Assembly: GCA_963702305.1 (NCBI GenBank)
Contig: CAVPBX010000011.1
Coordinates: 124,001 to 188,000, forward strand
Length of the DNA: 64,000 nt
Reading direction: 5' to 3'
Origin: PALSA-693 sp963702305
GTDB taxonomy: Bacteria; Actinomycetota; Acidimicrobiia; Acidimicrobiales; Palsa-688
Position 1 is the first letter of the stretch, and every line of letters starts with the position of its first letter. Under the pieces are notes generated by a model. The model saw only the letters and a list, made by a program, of their open reading frames with translations. It made no database searches and was not told where the DNA came from. Position numbers and translations under genes: made by a program. This document shows, one piece after another, positions 27,933 through 36,968 of the stretch.

Positions 27933-29588
27933 TCACGCAGGGCCGAGAACAGAATCTGTCACGACCGGGAGAATGAGGCGCGACGGATACGAACTTCCGT
28001 GGCACACCTCGGTCCGTGAGGGTATCGGGTTCGATTCGAAGAACGGGAAGTCGCTCGTCGACACGTCGACTCGGATCCGGTGGCCGGCTTCGAACACGTT
28101 GGCGACAGCCCAAATCTCGATGTCGAATTGGTGGATCTCGCTGGGGACCAGCGGGACAGGATGCTCATGCGACTGGACGTGGGAACCCTTCAGGGCGCCG
28201 GTGTTGAGCAGGCGCGACCTCCCGTCTGGACAGACGTCGCAGAGGCGGACGCAGAAGTCGACATCCGGCGCGTCAGTGGCGGCGTACAGGATCAACCGGC
28301 TGGCCCCGACGATCTCGAGGCTCGATTCGAGGGGGGCGCTAGTAAACGTGAGACATCCCGCTTCGAACGATCGCTGATCTTGGAGGTCCCGAGCGGTGCG
28401 ATTGGGCTGCTGCGGATCGTGGGTGAGGACGGCAGCACCGGTGGCCTCGGGGGGCACCTCGGCCAAACTCCCGTCATTGAGCGACGCGACCGACCCGCTC
28501 TGCACGGGGCTCAGGTAGAGATCCCGGTCGGCGGTCGGGACGGGCCAAGTCGGCACGTCGACGTACTCTTCCGCGCCGAGCAGGTAGATCCGCGCCGGCG
28601 GCCCGTCGAGAACCCCGTTGTCGGCGCCACGAAGGAAGTGGTCGAACCAATCGATCGTCAATGACGTCAGACCCCCGTCGCCGAGGTCGAAACGCGTGAT
28701 CAGGCTTCCGGGCCCTACGAACAGCCGTTTGGGGACGCGGATGGCGGCATGGCTCGACAACGTTCCCCGGATGAAGTGGTCGTACCAGACCCCACCGTGC
28801 AAGGTCGGGATCGAGATCTCGTCCGCTCGGCGCAGAAAGCTCTTCGCCTTCCAGAAGTCGTCGTAGGTAGGCCGCTGATACATCTCCGTCAACCAATCGA
28901 GGTTGGCGGCGTTCCTCCCCGCAGTCACGCGCTCGTAGAACTGGTGGAACCGCCGTTCGTACACCGCCCGTTTGCGTTCGTAGTTGGGCGAATCGGGATC
29001 ACCCGGGTCAATCGGTGTGATGCGAGCGTGCATCCCCGTCGACCAGCTGATCCGGTTCTCGTAGCGAAAGACACCGCCGATGCGCCATTGATCGAAGTAG
29101 AAGTCGGCCGGGTGCATGTTGGCGGCCATGGCCCGCAGGTGCGGTGGCCGGCTGAGCGCGGTGATGTAACAGGAGATGGCCGCGGCCGAGCTGCCCATCA
29201 TGCCGACGTTGCCGTCGCACCAGGGCTGCGTGGCCGTCCATTCGACGAGGTCGAACCCGTCGAGGGGACCGCCTTCGAAGTTGTAGTAGTCGTACTCCCC
29301 CTCCGAGTAGCCGGTCCCCCGGGCGTCGGCGACGACGACCACGAACCCGGACTCGACCAAGGGCCGGACGCTCAGCAGCATCGGGTTGGCGCCGAGAGGC
29401 AGCGGCGGCAGCGGCAAGGCAACCGGTCGGCCGTCCGACCCGAGCGGCATCTCGAAGACGGCGTCCTTGAGATACGGGGTGACGAGTAGGACGGCGGCGT
29501 GTTGGGTCAGAGAAGCTGGGCGGTAGACGTCAACGGCGAGGGCGACACCGTCGCGCATCGGGACGTAGACGTCTTTGTCGATGTCCAT
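27933..29588 (-). CDS. CocE/NonD family hydrolase (peptidase S15 fold)
   Basis: 551-residue member of the X-Pro dipeptidyl-peptidase/cocaine-esterase family: MRDGVALAVDVYRPA, VVVVADARGTGYSEGEYD, the nucleophile elbow NVGMMGSSAAAISCY (first Ser of the pair; usually G-x-S-x-G), and a jelly-roll C-domain (RDLQDQRSFEAGCLTFTSAPL, GHRIRVDVSTSDFPFF). Such enzymes hydrolyse esters or amides such as acylated drugs. No export signal is seen. The elbow departs from consensus by Ala in place of the second Gly. Confidence 0.87.
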   Translation of the reverse strand: MDIDKDVYVPMRDGVALAVDVYRPASLTQHAAVLLVTPYLKDAVFEMPLGSDGRPVALPLPPLPLGANPMLLSVRPLVESGFVVVVADARGTGYSEGEYDYYNFEGGPLDGFDLVEWTATQPWCDGNVGMMGSSAAAISCYITALSRPPHLRAMAANMHPADFYFDQWRIGGVFRYENRISWSTGMHARITPIDPGDPDSPNYERKRAVYERRFHQFYERVTAGRNAANLDWLTEMYQRPTYDDFWKAKSFLRRADEISIPTLHGGVWYDHFIRGTLSSHAAIRVPKRLFVGPGSLITRFDLGDGGLTSLTIDWFDHFLRGADNGVLDGPPARIYLLGAEEYVDVPTWPVPTADRDLYLSPVQSGSVASLNDGSLAEVPPEATGAAVLTHDPQQPNRTARDLQDQRSFEAGCLTFTSAPLESSLEIVGASRLILYAATDAPDVDFCVRLCDVCPDGRSRLLNTGALKGSHVQSHEHPVPLVPSEIHQFDIEIWAVANVFEAGHRIRVDVSTSDFPFFESNPIPSRTEVCHGSSYPSRLILPVVTDSVLGPA

Positions 29589-29621
29589 TGGCTCTTTCTA
29601 CCGGCCCCGCGGGGTTACGCC

Positions 29622-30578
29622 TTAGACGGCCCGAGCGATCGTCTGGGTCGCGTCGGCGACCTCCGCCGGCGTCAGTCGCCAACCGCCAGCGGCGGCGTTG
29701 GCGGCGGCTTGGCCGGGCTTCGCCGCGCCAGCGATGACCGTCGCTACCGTCGGTTGGCCGAGCAACCAGCCGAAAGCCAGGTCCAGCAGGGTGTGGCCCC
29801 GGTCCCGGGCGAAGGCTTCCAGCGCCTCCAGTCGGGCGAACGTCCGGTCGGAGAAGAGTCGCTGCCGGGCGTCATCGCCGACCTGGGCGGTCAGCCGTGT
29901 TCCTTCCGGAAGCTGCTGACCCCTCCGGTATTTGCCCGTCAGCATGCCGCTGGCCAACGGGTAGTAGGGGATAAACGCCACCCCGAGTTCCTGGCCGACC
30001 GGGATCACGTCATCGAGTGCGCCCCGCTGGAACAGGTTGAGGGCGTTCTGCACACTGACAAAGGGTTGTAATCCGCGGGTCCGGGCGACCTGGTCCGCCT
30101 GGCGCAGGTTCTCACCGGAGAAGTTGCAACAACCGATCTCGAGCACCTTGCCCGCCCGCACCATCTCGTCGAGGACGTCCATCGTCTCCTCAACCGGGAC
30201 GTCGGGGTCAGGAAAATGGACCTGGTACAGGTCGATTCGATCTGTGGCCAGCCGGCGCAGGCTGTCCTCAATGGCCGTTCGCGCCCACTTCGCACCGTTG
30301 CCGCCGCGGGACGGGTCGCCGTGGGGACGGGCGCCGAACTTGGAAGCGAGGACGACCTCGTCGCGGCGTCCCTTGAGCGCCCGGCCCAGGATTTCCTCAG
30401 ACCGGCCCCACCCGGCGGGATCGTTCGGATCGAAGTAGTTCGAGCCGTACTCGTCCGCCGTGTCGAGGAAGGTCACGCCCCCGTCGAGCGCCTCACCGAT
30501 GACTTGGACGCTGGCGTCCTCGTCACACGCCGCCGTGCCGAACTGGTTACAACCCAGTCCCACGACGGAAACCGACAA
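29622..30578 (-). CDS. Aldo/keto reductase
   Basis: 318-residue (beta/alpha)8 NADPH oxidoreductase. Catalytic tetrad positions: Asp and Tyr in FLDTADEYG, Lys in VVLASKFG, His in DLYQVHFPD. Cofactor parts include EIGCCNFSG and IPYYPLASGMLTGKY. The listed start is TTG 30578, but conserved N-terminal sequence (IEYRTIGKL) continues upstream in frame to a TAA at about 30614 with no ATG, GTG or TTG; an ATC at 30600-30602 stands where the initiator Met would be. Either an unusual start, a mutated ATG or a base error is involved. Confidence 0.87.
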   Translation of the reverse strand: MSVSVVGLGCNQFGTAACDEDASVQVIGEALDGGVTFLDTADEYGSNYFDPNDPAGWGRSEEILGRALKGRRDEVVLASKFGARPHGDPSRGGNGAKWARTAIEDSLRRLATDRIDLYQVHFPDPDVPVEETMDVLDEMVRAGKVLEIGCCNFSGENLRQADQVARTRGLQPFVSVQNALNLFQRGALDDVIPVGQELGVAFIPYYPLASGMLTGKYRRGQQLPEGTRLTAQVGDDARQRLFSDRTFARLEALEAFARDRGHTLLDLAFGWLLGQPTVATVIAGAAKPGQAAANAAAGGWRLTPAEVADATQTIARAV

Positions 30579-30706
30579 TTTCCCGATGGTCCGATACTCG
30601 ATGCTGCGACGTTACCCGCCCGATTCGTCCATGGCATCCATGGCGGCTGACGGTGGTAGACATCTCGACAGAGAAGGCGCTGCGCACATCAGAGGGGGAC
30701 CCGCGG

Positions 30707-31788
30707 ATGACCTCGGTCGAGCCGTTCAAGGTCGGATTCCTGGACGAAGGGCTGTTCGCGGACGCCGCGGTGTTCGATCGGAGCATTGGCGACACCATCC
30801 GGATGCGCTTCGACGAGGCGCTGGCAGTCGGCGAGGTGGACCGCCCGATAGAGCTGATCGTCCGCACCGGCCGCGGCCTGCCGTCTGGCACGGCCAAAGC
30901 CGTCCAAGACGCCTGGCGGGAGCTGGCCGACGAGGGCGTCCTGGTCATCATCGGTCCGGGCATCACCGACAACTGCATGGCGGTGGTGCCGCTGTTCGAG
31001 GCCCACGGCGTGCCGACGATCAACTTTCCGGGGACGACCCGGTCACGGGGCCGGTACGGCTTCCACTACCAGCTCGGGTCCCTGTACGACGACGGCCCCC
31101 TCATCGTCCGGGCGATGGCCCGCCGAGGTCTGCACCAGGTCGCCGTCATCCGCGACCGGTCACCGATCGGGGAGGAGTTCTTCGAATTCTTCGAGGAAGA
31201 GTGCGAGCGCCACGGCCTGGCCGTCGGTATCGATCTCAAATCCTCGCCGGTCGCTGAGGACCTCAGTCACGAGGTGAAGCGGGCCAAGGAGTCCGGACCC
31301 GACGCGCTCGCCTACCTCGGGTTTGGTGGCGTGCTGCTCACGCTCTCCCGGGCCTTGACCAGCGCCGGATGGGACCCACCCCGATTCACGACCAGCGCCG
31401 GGATGCACTTTCATTCGCAGGCACCCGAGGACCGCCGGCAGATGAGCGGGTGGGTCTACGTCGACCAGGTCGACGAAGGCAACCACGCGCGCTGCAGTCC
31501 ATGCTCGAACGCCACGAAGCCCGCTTCGGCGAACGGCGCTTCGATCCCATCACCGGCGCGATGTATGACATGGCCAGCCTCGCCGTGCTCGGCCTGCGCC
31601 ACGCCACCGTGCACACCCCGGAGGGGGTCATGGAGGGCCTGGAGCGGATCCACCAGGTCCCGTCGGTCCTCGGAGGATCGGGCACGGTCATGGGCTTTGG
31701 CCCCTGGGAACGAACCGCCCTGAAGGGTCCCGACTACCTGATCCTGCGCCAGATGAGCGGCGAAGCGACCGTCCGCTACCCCGACTGA
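30707..31788 (+). CDS. Type-1 periplasmic-binding-fold protein (LivK-like), no signal peptide, frameshifted
   Basis: Leu/Ile/Val-binding-type fold: FKVGFLDEGLFADAAVFD, ADEGVLVIIGPGITDNCMAV, GVPTINFPGTT, QVAVIRDRSPIGEEFFEFF, then after a frame break PITGAMYDMASLAVLGLRHAT. The break is in a GCGCGC tract near 31490 (coding AACCACGCGCGCTGCAG); gain of one base or loss of one GC restores ~360 residues. ATG 30707 follows GAGGGGG; an earlier GTG (30653) is possible, but neither gives a secretion signal or lipobox, so this would be a cytosolic sensor-like or amide-binding protein rather than a transporter partner. Confidence 0.75.
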
Positions 31789-31816
31789 CGGCAGGGGCAG
31801 ACGGAGTGGGTCCGGG

Positions 31817-32809
31817 TCAGCGCGGCGCGTCACCCATCCGGTAGCTGTGGGTGAGGTCGTCCAGCCGGACCTTGAGGTCATCGTCGAGCACCACGTCGAC
31901 GGCCGCCAGGCTGGGATCGAGCTGCTCGGCCCGACTGGCCCCAATGATCGGGGCCGTGACGGCGGGGTTGGCCATCACCCAGGCGACGGCCAGGGTCACC
32001 AGGCTGAGCCCCGCCGCGTCGGCGAGCGGCAGGAGCTGTTCGACCGTGTCGAACTCGCCCTCGTGCCAGTAACGATTCTGGTAGATCTTGGCGGCCCCAC
32101 CGAGGGTGAAGCGAGTGCCCTCCTCGGGTGGCGCACTCCGGGAGTGCTTGCCGGCCAGGAGGCCGCCAGCGATCGGGTTGTACGGGATGACCCCGACGCC
32201 GTCCTCGGCGCAAAATGGCAGCATCTCGCGCTCGATCTGGCGGAACAACAGGTTGTAGCGGGGTTGCACCGAATCGAAGCGGGCCAGCCCGAGGGTCTCG
32301 CTGCGTCCGATGGCGCGCACCAACTGGTACGTCAGGAAGTTCGAGCAGCCGGTGTAACGGACCTTGCCCTGGCGCACCAGGTCATCGAGGGCTCCGAGGG
32401 TCTCGTCGATCGGCGTGGCGGTGTCGTAGCCATGGAGTTGGTACAGGTCGATGTAGTCGGTCTGCAGTCGCCGCAGCGAGGCCTCGATGGCGTCGAAGAT
32501 GTGCTTCCGGGAGTTCCCGCCGTCGAATGGAGCCGGTCCGGTACGCCCGAAGCACTTCGTGGCGATGATGAACCGGTCCCGCTTCCCGAGCAACCATCGA
32601 CCCAGGATCTCCTCGGTCCGACCCTGGGTGCTGAGATCTCCACCCAGCGGGTACACGTCGGAAGTGTCGAGAAAGTCGATCCCGCCTTCGGCGGCCCGGT
32701 CGAGGATGGCGACAGAGGTGGGCTCGTCGCATTGCAAGCCGAAGGTCATGGTCCCGAGGCACAGTTTCGACACTTGCAGGCCGGTCCGGCCCAGTCGGGT
32801 GTGTTCCAT
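31817..32809 (-). CDS. Aldo/keto reductase
   Basis: 330 residues, AKR fold. N-terminus MEHTRLGRTGLQVSKLCLGT; tetrad residues in FLDTSDVYPLGG (Asp, Tyr), FIIATKCFG (Lys) and DLYQLHGYD (His). The NADPH-binding end is APIIGASRAEQLD. It is about 35% longer in loops than the paralogue at 29622 and of a different subgroup (YhdN/IolS-like features). Convergent with the binding protein, 28 bases apart. Confidence 0.9.
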   Translation of the reverse strand: MEHTRLGRTGLQVSKLCLGTMTFGLQCDEPTSVAILDRAAEGGIDFLDTSDVYPLGGDLSTQGRTEEILGRWLLGKRDRFIIATKCFGRTGPAPFDGGNSRKHIFDAIEASLRRLQTDYIDLYQLHGYDTATPIDETLGALDDLVRQGKVRYTGCSNFLTYQLVRAIGRSETLGLARFDSVQPRYNLLFRQIEREMLPFCAEDGVGVIPYNPIAGGLLAGKHSRSAPPEEGTRFTLGGAAKIYQNRYWHEGEFDTVEQLLPLADAAGLSLVTLAVAWVMANPAVTAPIIGASRAEQLDPSLAAVDVVLDDDLKVRLDDLTHSYRMGDAPR

Positions 32810-32858
32810 GCCCCGGGAAGTTAGCGCCTCTAACCGTCACCCGCCGGAGGCGGGGATG

Positions 32859-33221
32859 TCAGGCCGACGGGGTGCCGCGCAACTCCCATCGATTGCCGGC
32901 TGGATCCCGGCACAGCACCGTCCGGCGATCCTCGCGGGCGAAGGATTGGTAGTCGTAACCAGCCTCGGTGAACTTGCGCTCCAACGCGGCGAGATCCTCC
33001 CCCAGCTCGACGGCCACGTGGGCGCGGGCGGCCGGGTGATGCTCGGGATCCTCGCTCAGATGGATCTGCTTGCCGTCCTCGCTCTCAAACCACCTCGCCG
33101 AAGGCCCGGCGTCGGGAGTCAACTCCACGGTCCGGTAGCCGAGCATGTCGACAAGGAACGCCGCTTCGGCGTCGCCGCCGCCGGTGGGTACACCCAGGTT
33201 CACGTGATGGAAACGAAGCAC
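32859..33221 (-). CDS. VOC superfamily protein, single module
   Basis: 120 residues, one glyoxalase-like module: LRFHHVNLGVPTGGGDAEAAF, EDGKQIHLSED, RAHVAVELGEDLAALE, and RTVLCRDPAGNRWELRG. The His in FHHVNL and the Glu in WELRG are at usual metal-ligand positions. It would work as a dimer. It could be a glyoxalase, fosfomycin-type thiol transferase or epimerase relative; no clearer call is possible. Confidence 0.8.
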   Translation of the reverse strand: MLRFHHVNLGVPTGGGDAEAAFLVDMLGYRTVELTPDAGPSARWFESEDGKQIHLSEDPEHHPAARAHVAVELGEDLAALERKFTEAGYDYQSFAREDRRTVLCRDPAGNRWELRGTPSA

Positions 33222-33274
33222 ATGGCGAATCTACCCTTCGGCGCGGACCGGCGGTAGCCCGGCGTCCATGTGGG

Positions 33275-34984
33275 CTACTCCGGCACGAAGTCGCTCGGCG
33301 CCTGCGGCCCGGCGGCGCCCAGCAGCCGTTTGACGACTTTGCCCACGGCGTTGTGCGGAAGTTCGGGCCGGAACTCCACCTGGCTGGGTACCTTGAAGCT
33401 GGCGAGCGCCGCCGCGCACCATCCTTTCACCTCTTCGGCGGTCAACCCGCCCGGGCGTTTGGCCACGACATACGCCTTGACCTCCTGACCCAGCGTGGGA
33501 TGGTCGACTCCGACCACGGCCACCTCGGCGACCTCCGGATGCTCGAAGAGCCGGTTCTCGATCTCGACGGGATAGATGTTCTCCCCACCGCGGATGATCA
33601 GATCGTGACGACGGCCTTCCAGAAACACGAATCCGTCGCGGATGTGGCCGTAGTCGCCCGTGTGGTACCAGCGGTCGCCGTCGAACGTGGCCGCCGTGGC
33701 CTCGGGATCGTCCCAATAGCCGAGGTAGGTAGCGGCACCGCGCAGCGCGATCTCTCCGATCTCACCGTCGGGTACCGGCCGTCGCGTCAGGGGATCGCGC
33801 ACCTCGACCTGCATGGTCGGTGACGCCTGTCCGATCGAGTCGGGGTGGGCATAGGTGCCGTCCGGACTGAGAGAAGTGCCGAGGCCGTTGGTCTCGGTCA
33901 TGCCATAGCCGAGGCTGAGGCCGGGCCGCACCCACGGCAGCCGCTGCTGAAGGCGGTGGAGCAACTCCGGCGGCCAGACCGCGCTGCCGCCACCGACGGT
34001 GCGCAAGGACGACAAGTCGTACCGGTCGAGCTCGGGCCACTCGAGCAACCGCCACAGCTGGGTCGGGACGAGCGACCAGGCGGTCGCCCGGTGGTCCTGG
34101 GTGAGACGGAGCTGCGTCGCCTCCGTCCAACGGCCTGGGGGCGGATACACCGTGGTCATCCCGGTGTGCGGGGCCAGAGCCAAGGTGCAGGTGAGCCCGG
34201 CCACGTGGAACATCGGTGCCGCCGAGATCGAGCAGGGCATCGGCGGAGGGTCCGCCGATGCCCGGCCCGCATGCACCGACCTGGCGGCCGTTTCCGCGCC
34301 CCGCAGGTAGGTGGCCAGACCGAAGTGGATGTTGCTCCGATGCGAGATGACCGCGCCCTTGGGACGACCGGTGGTACCGCTGGTAAATAGGATGACATAG
34401 GGGTCGTCCTCGACGATGTCCACCTCGGGGATCGCCGCGCCCGAGCCTGCCGCCTCCAGGGCCGCGAAGTCCTCCTCGAACCCGACCGTCGGAATTCCGC
34501 CCAGCTCGACGCCCCCGAGCCGTTCGAGCCGGCGGCTATCCCCCAGCAGCACCTTGGGCCGAGTGAGCCCCACCGCGTACGCCAGCTCCGTTCCCGTCCA
34601 CCACCCGTTGAGGGCCACGGTGACGGCCCCTAGGACGGTGGCGGCCCAGAACGTCAGGACGTACTCCACCCGGTTGGCGGAGGCGACCGCCACCCGGTCG
34701 CCGTGACCGACCCCGTACTTGTCCTCGAGGCTGCGGGCCACCGCCGCGACCGGATCAAGGATGGACTCGAAGGTGAGCTGGCGCTCCGGGAAGATCACGT
34801 AGGGCCGACGCCCGAACCGCTCGGCCCCGGAGCGGAGTATCTCGACAAACGTCCGGGGCCGACGCCGGAACACCTGCATCGGCACACCCAGGACGTCCTC
34901 TTCGACCAACTCGAACGGTCCGCCGGGTCCCACCAGCCCCAGCCGGATCTCCTCCGGCAGGCTGGGGTCAGGCCAACTCAGCAC
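33275..34984 (-). CDS. Acyl-CoA synthetase (AMP-forming, ANL superfamily)
   Basis: 569-residue ligase that activates a carboxylic acid as acyl-AMP and then acyl-CoA. Visible motifs: P-loop ILFTSGTTGRPKGAV, A5 LGYGMTETNGLG, A7 WYHTGDYGHI, A8 GRRHDLIIRGGENIYPVEIEN, and the catalytic Lys region NAVGKVVKRLLG (A10). The long N-terminal region and FYWATVLG-like segment FWAATVLGAVTVALNGWWTG resemble FadD-like steroid or aryl-acid ligases. It supplies CoA esters to the beta-oxidation genes in this region. Confidence 0.92.
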   Translation of the reverse strand: MLSWPDPSLPEEIRLGLVGPGGPFELVEEDVLGVPMQVFRRRPRTFVEILRSGAERFGRRPYVIFPERQLTFESILDPVAAVARSLEDKYGVGHGDRVAVASANRVEYVLTFWAATVLGAVTVALNGWWTGTELAYAVGLTRPKVLLGDSRRLERLGGVELGGIPTVGFEEDFAALEAAGSGAAIPEVDIVEDDPYVILFTSGTTGRPKGAVISHRSNIHFGLATYLRGAETAARSVHAGRASADPPPMPCSISAAPMFHVAGLTCTLALAPHTGMTTVYPPPGRWTEATQLRLTQDHRATAWSLVPTQLWRLLEWPELDRYDLSSLRTVGGGSAVWPPELLHRLQQRLPWVRPGLSLGYGMTETNGLGTSLSPDGTYAHPDSIGQASPTMQVEVRDPLTRRPVPDGEIGEIALRGAATYLGYWDDPEATAATFDGDRWYHTGDYGHIRDGFVFLEGRRHDLIIRGGENIYPVEIENRLFEHPEVAEVAVVGVDHPTLGQEVKAYVVAKRPGGLTAEEVKGWCAAALASFKVPSQVEFRPELPHNAVGKVVKRLLGAAGPQAPSDFVPE

Positions 34985-35024
34985 CCGAGCCGTACCGCCT
35001 GGCGATGGGAACGGCGCATCGGAG

Positions 35025-36224
35025 TCACGCCGGCCGCCGCTGTGACAGCGCCACTCCGTTCTCCCGCATCACCAAGCGGCAGTCCTCGTCGGGATAGTTG
35101 AAGTTCTGCAGATCCTTGAGGTAGGAGACCGGCTCCGCCAACCCTTCGGCGTGGGGATAGTCGGAACCCATCAAGATGCGCTCGGATCCCAGCAGGTCGC
35201 GAAGCTCGTCCAGCGGATCCTCGTAGAACGGCGATACCCACACGTGCCGCTGGAAGGTCAAGCGTGGGTCTTCGGCGTAGGCGTGGGGCGTCTGCCCAAA
35301 CGATTTCGTCAGCTTCTCGAACAAATGGAACACCCACGCCGACCCGGTTTCGATGGACGCCATCCGCAGGTTCGGGAACCGGTGAAAGAGGCCGTGGGCC
35401 AGGAGGTTGGCAAACGTGTCCTGGTGGGCGTTGACGGAGATGATGGAACGGAAGGGGTTCTGCCGAAAGGACTCCATCTCGGCCTGCTCGCCCCAGTCCG
35501 CCAGATACTCGGAATACGCAGAGTCGCCGCCGTGGTAACAGATGGTGACGCCCGACTCGTTGGCGAGCGACCAGAAAGGGTCGAGCGCGGGATCCGCAGG
35601 GGATCGGCGGACTCCGGTGGCCACGATGGGGCCGCCCACCATCACCACGAAGCGGGCGTCGCGGTCGAGGGCCCATTGCAACTCCGCGACGGCGTTGGCC
35701 GGATCGACCAGCGTCAGGTACGGCGCGGCGAAGATGCGCTCGCGGTAGGCGAAGCCCCAATCCTCCTCCAGCCAACGGTTGAAGGCGCGGAACGCCGCGG
35801 TCAGGGCAGGGACGTCGTGCCGCAGGGCCTGTTCCATGCCCACGCCGAGCGTCGGCAGGAAGATGGCTCCTTCGATGCCCTGCTCATCCATCCGCGCCAG
35901 GCGGGCGTCACGGTCCTGGTACTCGGGATGATCGGCCAGTCGGTCGAGTTCGCCAAACAGTTGGCGGGTGTCGGCGCCCTGGGGGTTGCGCCCCCGGAAG
36001 TACTCGTCGAGGGCGCCCGGCTTCGAGACCGGGTCCCAGGTCGGGTTGGGGATGAATCGGTTGAGTTTCCCGCCGACCAGAAGACGCGTGCGCCCCCCGA
36101 TCTCCGCCCACTGCATACCCCGCTTTCTGAAAGCTGGTTCCAGGTGCCGGGTGAAGGCGTCCTGGGCCTCGTAGTAGTGATTGTCGCAGTCGAAAGCCCA
36201 GAACCCGAGCTTGTCTTCGGTCAC
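35025..36224 (-). CDS. Amidohydrolase-2 family protein
   Basis: About 399 residues from GTG 36224, which has a strong ribosome site (GGGGAGGTGGGC). Landmarks: FDCDNHYYE (first strand), ARMDEQGIEGAIFLP, TICYHGGD, the strand ending ASIETGSAWV, and ILMGSDYPHAEGLAEPVSY with the conserved Asp. The family includes decarboxylases such as ACMSD and hydrolases acting on ring-cleavage products. The first-strand metal motif is DCDNH rather than D-x-H, which is common in this actinobacterial subgroup. It lies downstream of the cupin gene, same strand. Confidence 0.87.
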   Translation of the reverse strand: MTEDKLGFWAFDCDNHYYEAQDAFTRHLEPAFRKRGMQWAEIGGRTRLLVGGKLNRFIPNPTWDPVSKPGALDEYFRGRNPQGADTRQLFGELDRLADHPEYQDRDARLARMDEQGIEGAIFLPTLGVGMEQALRHDVPALTAAFRAFNRWLEEDWGFAYRERIFAAPYLTLVDPANAVAELQWALDRDARFVVMVGGPIVATGVRRSPADPALDPFWSLANESGVTICYHGGDSAYSEYLADWGEQAEMESFRQNPFRSIISVNAHQDTFANLLAHGLFHRFPNLRMASIETGSAWVFHLFEKLTKSFGQTPHAYAEDPRLTFQRHVWVSPFYEDPLDELRDLLGSERILMGSDYPHAEGLAEPVSYLKDLQNFNYPDEDCRLVMRENGVALSQRRPA

Positions 36225-36261
36225 GCCCACCTCCCCGATGGAACTCCCGGACCCCAAATAT

Positions 36262-36274
36262 AGACTCGGAGTCT
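36262..36274. promoter_or_regulatory. Palindrome AGACTC-G-GAGTCT, candidate operator for the amidohydrolase
   Basis: A perfect 6-bp inverted repeat around a central G lies between the amidohydrolase start (36224) and the cupin stop (36279). On the minus strand it runs directly into TATATT (36262-36257), a plausible -10, though no good -35 is present 17 bases away. The position would let a repressor block transcription of the amidohydrolase. Confidence 0.35.
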
Positions 36275-36278
36275 GGCG

Positions 36279-36774
36279 TCAGCGGTCCTCGGCTCGCAGC
36301 CCGACCTGCACGGTGGCGATCACGCAACCGTCGGGTCCGGCGGGCCGACGAGTGCCGCACGCCGTCGATGAGCATGGCGTCACCGGCGGTGAGCGTCACC
36401 GGACCGGTGTCCAGTCCCAACTCGACTTCGCCGCGTACAACGAAGCCGTAGTCGATCGTCGCGGTGTGGTGCATCGCCACCTCCAGCAGCGGACCCATCT
36501 CGGTGACGATCCAGCTGGTCGCCCCGGCCGGCGTCTCGAAGTCCGGCTCGGTCATCGCCGGCGTGGGATCCGCCTCGCCTTTGGCCGGGTTGGGGCCGAT
36601 GGCCCACAGCTGGTGGACGACGGCCTGGCGGGTCGGCACGGATGCCGCCGTCCACGGTGCCGGGGTCCGGGCCGGCGCCCCCGCGTCGCCGGCGTGGAAT
36701 GCCACCGGGGGCGGCCCGTCGGCCAGCACCGTGGAGCGCCCCGAGGCATCGATGCCGGTGATAACCCGTCGCAA
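36279..36774 (-). CDS. Cupin-domain protein, frameshifted near its 3' end
   Basis: About 165 residues as one gene. The cupin barrel includes MHHTATIDYGFVVRGEVELGLD (cupin motif 1 with His residues and Glu) and GDAMLIDGVRH (motif 2). At GTGCGGCACTCGTCGGCCCG (near 36345) the frame changes; sense resumes as RPAGPDGCVIATVQVGLRAEDR and ends in TGA at 36279. Length is 3n+1, consistent with one extra base. Cupins of this type are isomerases or dioxygenases, or act in regulation. It is divergent from the lipoprotein gene. Confidence 0.75.
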
Positions 36775-36857
36775 TGTCTACGTCCTCGCGGTGGCGTAGG
36801 CAGGCGGTCTCGAGGAGTGGCGCGCCCCCGCTCGATCGAGCGTCGACCTGGTCAGAC

Positions 36858-36887
36858 TTGCGTTCTGCCGCATCAGATCAATATTCT
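36858..36887 (+). promoter_or_regulatory. Putative promoter of the binding lipoprotein
   Basis: TTGCGT (36858-36863), 18 bases, TATTCT (36882-36887) resembles a housekeeping sigma promoter and lies in an A+T-richer part of the 194-base divergent region. A direct repeat GATCAA (36876-36881 and 36892-36897) flanks the -10 and might be a regulator site. Confidence 0.35.
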
Positions 36888-36968
36888 AAACGATCAACGA
36901 ACCGGGGTGATGGGGCCGCAACCTGGCCCACTCCGCCGAGAAGCAACCCGTGAGGGAGGGGACCAACT

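Noticed and set aside
27933..29588. Long open frames on the plus strand opposite the CocE-like hydrolase and other genes
   Set aside because: They are antisense shadows of G+C-rich genes: low-complexity Arg/Gly/Pro protein, no ribosome sites, no family motifs.
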